From Actinomycetes bacterium (GTDB taxonomy: Bacteria; Actinomycetota; Aquicultoria; CAJVYJ01; JAUVQD01): a stretch of 5,502 bases of DNA. The notes under the pieces are model-generated. The model was given only the letters and a program-made list of their open reading frames with translations. It ran no database searches and had not been told where the DNA came from. The position numbers and the translations under genes are program-made. Of this stretch, positions 1 to 5,502 are shown one piece after another; the first letter of the stretch is position 1, and each line of letters starts with the position of its first letter. The stretch covers positions 1-5,502 of the forward strand of contig JAUWIO010000074.1 of the NCBI GenBank assembly GCA_030605305.1. The letters run 5' to 3'.

Positions 1-1086
1 ATTCCCGGCAGACATACCGTCGGTGGGATCTAGCTGCAGCGCCTGCGTGAACGCGCGAATGGCAATATATTCATTTGACAGTCCGATGTACGCCAGGCCC
101 AAGCCCTGCCAAGCCCGGGAATCGCCGACACCGGGTTGAGAGTCGTAAGTAGAGGGGGCGTTCCCCATCAAGACGCAGGCCGTAAAAGACGTGACCGCTT
201 CGGGGTATTCAGCGCTCTCCATGTGCGTCAATCCCCGCAAGTACTCGAGGTCGGTGTAGTCCGGCCAGTTTTTTAGCCCCTTGTCGATCCACTTAAAGGC
301 CGACTCCGAGTCCTTCTTCATCCGGTAACCGTAGATGATCTTGAGGACGACACCGGGGAGATTCATCGGGTCGCGCTCTCCGAGTGCCTCGAAGGCCTGC
401 TCGTACTTGACAAGCGCTTCATCGATCTCCCCCGCCCCCATCTGCATATCCGCTACGAGAACTAGGGACTGAGGGTCGTCTGCGCTGCTCTTCGAAAGCA
501 GTTCTTGATTGCGCAAAAGCTTGCCTCTATCGTCTTTGATCGGGTCGAGATAGCCAAAATGGATGACCCGAACACTCAGCTGTCCGATCGAGCCGCTCTT
601 GGTCTCATCAAACTGGATCTGCTCGTGCACGATCCCTTCAAAACGATGCTCAGGAAGATTGCGCACTAACCGGGGGCTGGGAAAAGACTGTTGAGTTGCT
701 TGCTGCGCGGACTCTCCCTGTAAGTTGACGATCGTCAACTGATAGGCCAGTAGCTCAGGGTCTCTGATGGCCTCGCGAATGGCCTCGCCGGACCCCTCTT
801 CTAATACTTCATCCGCATCGAGCCAAAGGATCCAATCGCCCGCGGCCGCCTCGAAACCGACGTTTCTGACCGCGCTGAAATCATCCACCCACGGGGTCTC
901 GATGATCCGCGCCCCGAACTCCTCAGCTATCTCCAGTGTCCCGTCGGTCGAGCCGGTATCGACGACAATTATCTCGTCGACGATCTCTTCAATACTCTCG
1001 AGGCAGGCGCGTAAGAACTCTTCTTCGTCCTTTACTATCATGCAAAACGAGAGTTCGGCCCCACTCACATTATCGCTCTTTGCCAT
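1..1086 (-). CDS. Family 2 glycosyltransferase with C-terminal TPR region (partial, 3' end outside window)
   Basis: Reading from ATG at 1086 toward position 1 gives 362 codons with no stop, so the C-terminus lies beyond the left edge. The N-terminal ~180 residues form a GT-A (GT2) domain: the first strand CMIVKDEE (15-22), the nucleotide-sugar loop DTGSTDGT (43-50), and WLDADE (88-93), whose D90-A-D92 is the metal-binding DxD. FEGIVHEQI (149-157) and IHFGY (175-179) are typical of the GT2-TPR subgroup. From about residue 205 the chain turns into helical repeats resembling TPRs; the clearest is at ~323-354, ending in ALQLDP. The family transfers sugar from a nucleotide-sugar donor, probably in the cytoplasm, and the TPRs likely bind an acceptor protein or partner. 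The acceptor cannot be told from sequence. An in-frame TAG seven codons upstream, with no start codon after it, fixes ATG 1086 as the start; AGGGG lies 4 nt before it. No signal peptide or membrane segment is seen. Confidence 0.93.
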   Translation of the reverse strand, partial: MAKSDNVSGAELSFCMIVKDEEEFLRACLESIEEIVDEIIVVDTGSTDGTLEIAEEFGARIIETPWVDDFSAVRNVGFEAAAGDWILWLDADEVLEEGSGEAIREAIRDPELLAYQLTIVNLQGESAQQATQQSFPSPRLVRNLPEHRFEGIVHEQIQFDETKSGSIGQLSVRVIHFGYLDPIKDDRGKLLRNQELLSKSSADDPQSLVLVADMQMGAGEIDEALVKYEQAFEALGERDPMNLPGVVLKIIYGYRMKKDSESAFKWIDKGLKNWPDYTDLEYLRGLTHMESAEYPEAVTSFTACVLMGNAPSTYDSQPGVGDSRAWQGLGLAYIGLSNEYIAIRAFTQALQLDPTDGMSAGN

Positions 1087-1124
1087 ATGTCCCCTGTCAT
1101 CGTTTACGCTTATCTATCGGGACA

Positions 1125-1153
1125 ATTCTATTGATGACGATCGTGTGTGTCCA
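1125..1153 (-). promoter_or_regulatory. Predicted sigma70-type promoter of the GT2-TPR gene
   Basis: On the minus strand, TGGACA (1153-1148, 5/6 to the -35 consensus) is followed after exactly 17 nt by TAGAAT (1130-1125, 5/6 to the -10 consensus). Transcription would begin near 1118, giving a leader of about 30 nt with the AGGGG ribosome-binding site at 1095-1091. Matches and spacing are seen directly; activity is inferred. Confidence 0.6.
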
Positions 1154-1173
1154 GGAGGCCGACGACCTCTTGG
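1151..1173 (+). other. Hairpin in the leader region upstream of pfpI
   Basis: CCAGGAGG (1151-1158) can pair with CCTCTTGG (1166-1173): an 8-bp stem with one G-T wobble and a 7-nt loop. It contains a perfect Shine-Dalgarno-like AGGAGG with no evident gene behind it and overlaps the -35 box of the divergent glycosyltransferase promoter. There is no T-run, so it is not an intrinsic terminator. A role in folding of the pfpI leader, or as an operator, is only a guess. Confidence 0.3.
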
Positions 1174-1202
1174 GTGCGCCCTCTTTGGGTAAGTAGCCCG
1201 AT

Positions 1203-1209
1203 GAGGTGA
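1203..1209 (+). promoter_or_regulatory. Shine-Dalgarno sequence that decides the pfpI start
   Basis: GAGGTGA (1203-1209) is a 7-nt match to the anti-Shine-Dalgarno complement and lies 5 nt before GTG at 1215. The longer alternative start, GTG at 1206, falls inside this same element and has no ribosome-binding site of its own. GTG 1215 is therefore preferred. Confidence 0.7.
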
Positions 1210-1214
1210 GTAAT

Positions 1215-1751
1215 GTGACAAAGAAAATCGCGATTCTAGCTACAGATTATTTTGAAGACTCGGAGCTGAAGGCCCCATACGAACGGCTCAAGGACGCCGG
1301 GTTCAAAGTCCTTGTCATCTGTCCCGTTGCAGGAAGAGAGATCACCGGAAAACGCGGGCGATTCACGATCAAGACCGACTTGGCCGTCGAATCAGTCGGG
1401 GCTGTCGATTTCGACGCGCTCGTCATACCGGGCGGATACTCCCCGGATAGGCTGAGATTGAATCCGGGAGCCGTCGACTTCACCCGGGATTTTGTCCAGA
1501 GCGGCCGGCCGGTCGCGGCGATCTGCCACGCTGCCCAGTTGCTTATCTCTGCTAAAGTTGTCAAGAATAGGACATTGACCTGCTGGCCGTCGGTGGCCGT
1601 CGATGTGGAGAACGCGGGCGGGCACTATGTCGACGAAGCACTCGTGGTCGACAGAAACCTGATCACATCGCGCAAACCGGAGGACCTGCCGATCTTTATC
1701 GACGCGATCATCTCCGCGATCGAAGGAGACGAGGCCGAGCTCTCAGCCTAG
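1215..1751 (+). CDS. DJ-1/PfpI family protein (YhbO-like class I glutamine amidotransferase fold)
   Basis: 178 residues from GTG 1215 (181 from GTG 1206), the normal size for single-domain PfpI/YhbO proteins. The Rossmann-like core starts with KKIAILATDYFEDSE (3-17). E14 in this FEDSE motif matches the family's conserved acidic residue that hydrogen-bonds the catalytic Cys. The nucleophile elbow is AAICHAAQLL (101-110), with C104 followed by H105; most relatives have CHGPQ, so AA replaces GP here. The C-terminal part (TCWPSVAVDVENAGG, LVVDRNLITSRKPEDLP) follows the YhbO/PfpI pattern closely. The family comprises cytoplasmic oligomers linked to stress resistance, with peptidase, glyoxalase III-like or disputed deglycase activities. 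Which applies here cannot be read from sequence. It lies divergent from the GT2 gene and 76 nt upstream of moaDE, which has its own predicted promoter. I found only a weak promoter candidate for pfpI itself (TTTACG 1103-1108, 18 nt, TCTATT 1127-1132). Confidence 0.93.
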   Translation: MTKKIAILATDYFEDSELKAPYERLKDAGFKVLVICPVAGREITGKRGRFTIKTDLAVESVGAVDFDALVIPGGYSPDRLRLNPGAVDFTRDFVQSGRPVAAICHAAQLLISAKVVKNRTLTCWPSVAVDVENAGGHYVDEALVVDRNLITSRKPEDLPIFIDAIISAIEGDEAELSA

Positions 1752-1759
1752 GCTCAGAG
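1740..1759. repeat. Near-perfect palindrome spanning the pfpI stop codon
   Basis: AGCCTAGGCT (1745-1754) is a perfect 10-nt palindrome containing the TAG stop at 1749-1751. CTCT (1740-1743) and AGAG (1756-1759) extend it after one C/C mismatch on each side. As RNA it could form only a short, interrupted stem, and no T-tract follows. It is therefore a poor intrinsic terminator and could instead be a protein-binding site or chance. Confidence 0.3.
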
Positions 1760-1770
1760 TCGGGCAGACC

Positions 1771-1799
1771 TTTACAGACATATCCTTGTCTTTTATCCT
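1771..1799 (+). promoter_or_regulatory. Predicted sigma70-type promoter of moaDE
   Basis: TTTACA (1771-1776, 5/6 to -35) and TATCCT (1794-1799, 4/6 to -10) are separated by exactly 17 nt. Transcription would begin near 1806, leaving a leader of about 22 nt. That is far too short for a molybdenum-cofactor riboswitch, so no Moco RNA element controls this gene from here. The promoter suggests moaDE is transcribed at least partly independently of pfpI. Confidence 0.55.
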
Positions 1800-1827
1800 G
1801 GTGCAAACTTGAAAGCGGTGAACGTTC

Positions 1828-2511
1828 TTGATACAGGTAAAGTTTTTCGCGATGTTGCGCCAGGTCGTAGAGGGCGGAGAGATACAGGTCGAGGCATCCG
1901 GGGTCGGTACGATAGACGACCTCTTGGATAAGATGGACGGCGAACATCCCGGGCTGCGCCAGGCTGTCGAGAATGCCAAGGCCAAGCCGGCGGTCAACCA
2001 CGAGTTCGCCGGTTTCGATACGCCGCTCAAAGACGATGACGAAGTGGCTTTTATCCCGCCGATGTCCGGCGGCAGCGGCGCCACAGCCGAAGAGCTCGTC
2101 CGCATCCAACGAGAAGACTTCTCTGTCGATGAGGAGATAGCTAGGACCATGCGGACCTCAACCGCTATCGGCGGCGTCGATATCTTCATGGGAACAGCCC
2201 GAGAGCTGTCGCGCGGGCGCAACATCCAAAAGCTCGAATTTGAACACTACCCGGAGATGGCCGAGAAAAAGCTCCGCTATCTGAGGACTGAAGCCCTAAA
2301 GCGCTTCGACATCATCGAGGTCGGGATAGTCCACCGGTACGGCACTATCGATATCGGCGAGAACATCGTCCTGATAGTCGCCGCCGCCGAGCACCGCAAA
2401 GAGGCTTTCGAAGCCTGCCGCTGGTGTATTGACGAGCTAAAGCAGATCACGCCCATCTGGAAGAAAGAAGTGACGGTCGAGGGAGATTCCTGGGTCGAAG
2501 AGCATCCTTAA
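1828..2511 (+). CDS. moaX: MoaD-MoaE fusion: molybdopterin synthase, both subunits (MoaX-like)
   Basis: 227 residues. Residues 1-82 are a MoaD ubiquitin-like domain, from IQVKFFAML to FIPPMSGG with the hallmark Gly-Gly at 81-82. Residues 83-227 are MoaE, with almost no linker (SGATAEEL). MoaE landmarks: FMGTAR (120-125), EHYPEM (139-144), HRYG (169-172), AEHRKEAFEACRW (187-199), and K205 and K212, which sit where E. coli MoaE has K119 and K126 (seven apart, in LKQITPIWKKE). Molybdopterin synthase transfers two sulfurs from the MoaD C-terminal thiocarboxylate to cyclic pyranopterin monophosphate, making molybdopterin in the cytoplasm. In a fusion the Gly-Gly is internal and cannot be thiocarboxylated unless the chain is cut; for mycobacterial MoaX, cleavage at the equivalent Gly-Ser is reported. 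TTG 1828 is the first possible start: an in-frame TGA lies at 1819-1821, GGTGA (1817-1821) sits 6 nt upstream, and the next ATG (1852) would remove the first strand. No other moa or moe gene is in the window. Confidence 0.95.
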   Translation: MIQVKFFAMLRQVVEGGEIQVEASGVGTIDDLLDKMDGEHPGLRQAVENAKAKPAVNHEFAGFDTPLKDDDEVAFIPPMSGGSGATAEELVRIQREDFSVDEEIARTMRTSTAIGGVDIFMGTARELSRGRNIQKLEFEHYPEMAEKKLRYLRTEALKRFDIIEVGIVHRYGTIDIGENIVLIVAAAEHRKEAFEACRWCIDELKQITPIWKKEVTVEGDSWVEEHP

Positions 2512-3272
2512 GAGCCGAGAAAGCCGTAAATAGCGAGCAGGGCCAACAGATTATTGAGGGAGTGGAGCATGATGTTCGGCGCCAAAGTCCCTCGATACTC
2601 ATAGAGGACGACCAAGACCATCCCGATAATGAACATGGGCACGTATAGCAGCGGGGTGACATGGAAAAGGGCGAAAGCCGCCGAACTCAGGAGCATCGCC
2701 TTGACCACCCCGAACCTTTTGCGAAAGCCCGGGTAGACGAACCCCCTGAACATCATCTCCTCCCCGAACGGGGCCAGGATGACAATGATAATAAAGGCGA
2801 CGACAAAGCCGGCGGTCGAGGGCCCGAAGTCACCGACTCCAAGTTGGGTCGGCACCTCCGAATCCAGTATGGTCCTCAATACTAGCGAGTAGACAGCCAA
2901 GCCGACGAAAGCGATTATCTGACCTAAAATAGCCAGCGGGACATCGAGCCAGAACTTAAAACCGTTGAAACCGAGCTGCGCGAAACTCGCCCGCCGGACG
3001 CGCCGACCCAGTATCCACACGAGCCCCGCCGAAGCCACGAACGCCGCCACCCCGGCCACGACCAAGGGCAGGCTTGGCGGTATCGCCTGGAAGGTCAACC
3101 GAAGTCCGGTGATGGTCAGAAAGTAGATGAGCGCGCTGGCGACTATCCAGGCGGGAACCAAGAGAACGACAGCCAGCAGCGAATCCCCGGCCGACCACGG
3201 TACTTCCTCTTGCGGTTCGGTCATGGTCGCCAGCTCATCAGTTTCTTCCCAGTCAGGTTCGAAGTTGCGCAT
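2508..3272 (-). CDS. CPBP family intramembrane glutamic endopeptidase (Abi/CAAX protease)
   Basis: 254 residues, typical for the family. After an acidic N-terminal tail (~1-28) there are about seven hydrophobic segments: roughly 30-57, 68-89, 111-134, 153-169, 190-206, 208-225 and 236-252. All three catalytic motifs are intact: EEMMFR (E171, E172, R176; EExxxR), FALFH (F200, H204; FxxxH) and HSLNN (H237, N241; HxxxN). The family comprises integral membrane proteases related to eukaryotic Rce1; bacterial members act in bacteriocin self-immunity, peptide maturation or unknown roles. The substrate here is unknown, and no bacteriocin or signal-peptide gene is nearby. The ATG at 3272-3270 follows the ligA stop with no gap (TAGATG) and lacks a good Shine-Dalgarno sequence, so translational coupling to ligA is likely. 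A second Met at residue 17 also precedes the first membrane segment and is an alternative start. Its TAA stop overlaps the moaDE stop on the other strand. Confidence 0.92.
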   Translation of the reverse strand: MRNFEPDWEETDELATMTEPQEEVPWSAGDSLLAVVLLVPAWIVASALIYFLTITGLRLTFQAIPPSLPLVVAGVAAFVASAGLVWILGRRVRRASFAQLGFNGFKFWLDVPLAILGQIIAFVGLAVYSLVLRTILDSEVPTQLGVGDFGPSTAGFVVAFIIIVILAPFGEEMMFRGFVYPGFRKRFGVVKAMLLSSAAFALFHVTPLLYVPMFIIGMVLVVLYEYRGTLAPNIMLHSLNNLLALLAIYGFLGS

Positions 3273-5353
<2,081 letters not shown>

Positions 5354-5454
5354 ACGAATAAGTGGGTAAGAATACAATGGGCGCTTGTCCCCTTCTTTCA
5401 AACACATGCTACACTTGTAATACCACTTGCCCTGTCGGGCGTGTCTTCTAGTAC

Positions 5455-5461
5455 AGGAAGG
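5455..5461 (+). promoter_or_regulatory. Shine-Dalgarno sequence of the right-edge gene
   Basis: AGGAAGG (5455-5461) lies 7 nt before TTG at 5469. It is the main evidence for that start over an in-frame upstream TTG at 5427, which has no ribosome-binding site. Confidence 0.6.
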
Positions 5462-5468
5462 CGTTCGT

Positions 5469-5502
5469 TTGGATGCGATTAACGTACTGATAGCCGATAG
5501 CG
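5469..5502 (+). CDS. Start of a gene, possibly a response regulator (partial, 5' end only)
   Basis: Only 11 codons are visible before the right edge: MDAINVLIADS, from a TTG start with a strong AGGAAGG ribosome-binding site 7 nt upstream. The pattern of a few residues, a hydrophobic strand (INVLIA) and then an acidic residue resembles the first strand and acidic pocket of a receiver domain, as in NarL/LuxR-type response regulators that begin like MIRVLIADDH. A Ser after the Asp instead of a second acidic residue occurs in some of them. Eleven residues cannot settle the family; other alpha/beta proteins begin similarly. The ATG at 5473 is in another frame and meets a stop within six codons, so it is not the start. 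Confidence 0.45.
   Translation, partial: MDAINVLIADS

Noticed and set aside
767..1192. 141-codon plus-strand open frame opposite the GT2 gene, Ser-rich
   Set aside because: It is the antisense shadow of the glycosyltransferase N-terminus, where DTGSTDGT and WLDADE are clear on the minus strand. It has no ribosome-binding site and its low-complexity Ser/Ile-rich composition is typical of a shadow frame.
1752..1827. Molybdenum-cofactor riboswitch upstream of moaDE
   Set aside because: The whole gap is 76 nt and the predicted leader only ~22 nt, too short for a Moco RNA motif. No suitable paired elements are seen.
2062..2090. moaD and moaE as two genes joined by a sequencing frameshift
   Set aside because: The frame is continuous through Gly-Gly-Ser with no stop or frame change, and domain spacing matches known fusions, so the fusion is real.
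1708..2225. Minus-strand open frames (133 and 160 codons) opposite moaDE
   Set aside because: They overlap each other and the well-supported MoaD-MoaE coding frame, and show no domain or start signals.
2641..3272. Bacteriocin or immunity locus around the CPBP protease
   Set aside because: No small double-glycine leader peptide, ABC transporter or histidine kinase is next to it; the neighbours are ligA and moaDE. The Gly-Gly in MoaD is its catalytic tail, not a bacteriocin leader.
5364..5401. Alternative ligA promoter TTGAAA ... TGTATT on the minus strand
   Set aside because: The spacer is 19 nt and the -10 is weaker. The TTGTCT-17-TAGAAT pair nearer the start fits better, though a second promoter is not excluded.

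Overview
The window looks like an ordinary bacterial chromosomal stretch. It is moderately GC-rich by eye, densely coded, and carries non-ATG starts (GTG, TTG). Several features suggest a deep-branching actinomycetote: a fused MoaD-MoaE resembling mycobacterial MoaX, a LigA with a lysine-rich insertion at a place where actinobacterial LigAs also differ from E. coli, and an apparently leaderless ligA promoter. This placement is inference; no rRNA or other strong taxonomic marker is present.

Layout from left to right: (1) minus strand 1-1086, a family 2 glycosyltransferase with a C-terminal TPR region, cut by the left edge. (2) A 128-nt divergent intergenic region with a good promoter for the glycosyltransferase and a hairpin on the pfpI side. 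(3) Plus strand 1215-1751, a DJ-1/PfpI (YhbO-like) protein. (4) A 76-nt gap with a well-formed promoter. (5) Plus strand 1828-2511, a MoaD-MoaE fusion (both subunits of molybdopterin synthase). (6) Minus strand 3272-2508, a CPBP (Abi/CAAX) intramembrane glutamic protease whose stop codon overlaps the moaDE stop. (7) Minus strand 5318-3273, complete NAD+-dependent DNA ligase LigA, whose stop codon directly abuts the CPBP start codon, so the two are probably co-transcribed and translationally coupled. (8) A 150-nt divergent intergenic region. (9) Plus strand from 5469, the first 11 codons of a gene that may encode a response regulator, cut by the right edge.

Functionally this is a set of neighbours rather than one pathway: DNA replication and repair (ligA), molybdenum cofactor synthesis (moaDE), stress or protein quality control (pfpI), membrane proteolysis (CPBP) and glycosylation (GT2). 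The only tight gene pair is ligA-CPBP. No gene-free stretch exceeds 150 nt. I saw no tRNA, rRNA, CRISPR array, insertion sequence or phage gene. The most notable points are the MoaX-like fusion with its internal Gly-Gly|Ser junction, the predicted leaderless ligA mRNA, and the zero-spacing and overlapping gene junctions. I did not find a convincing undescribed system.
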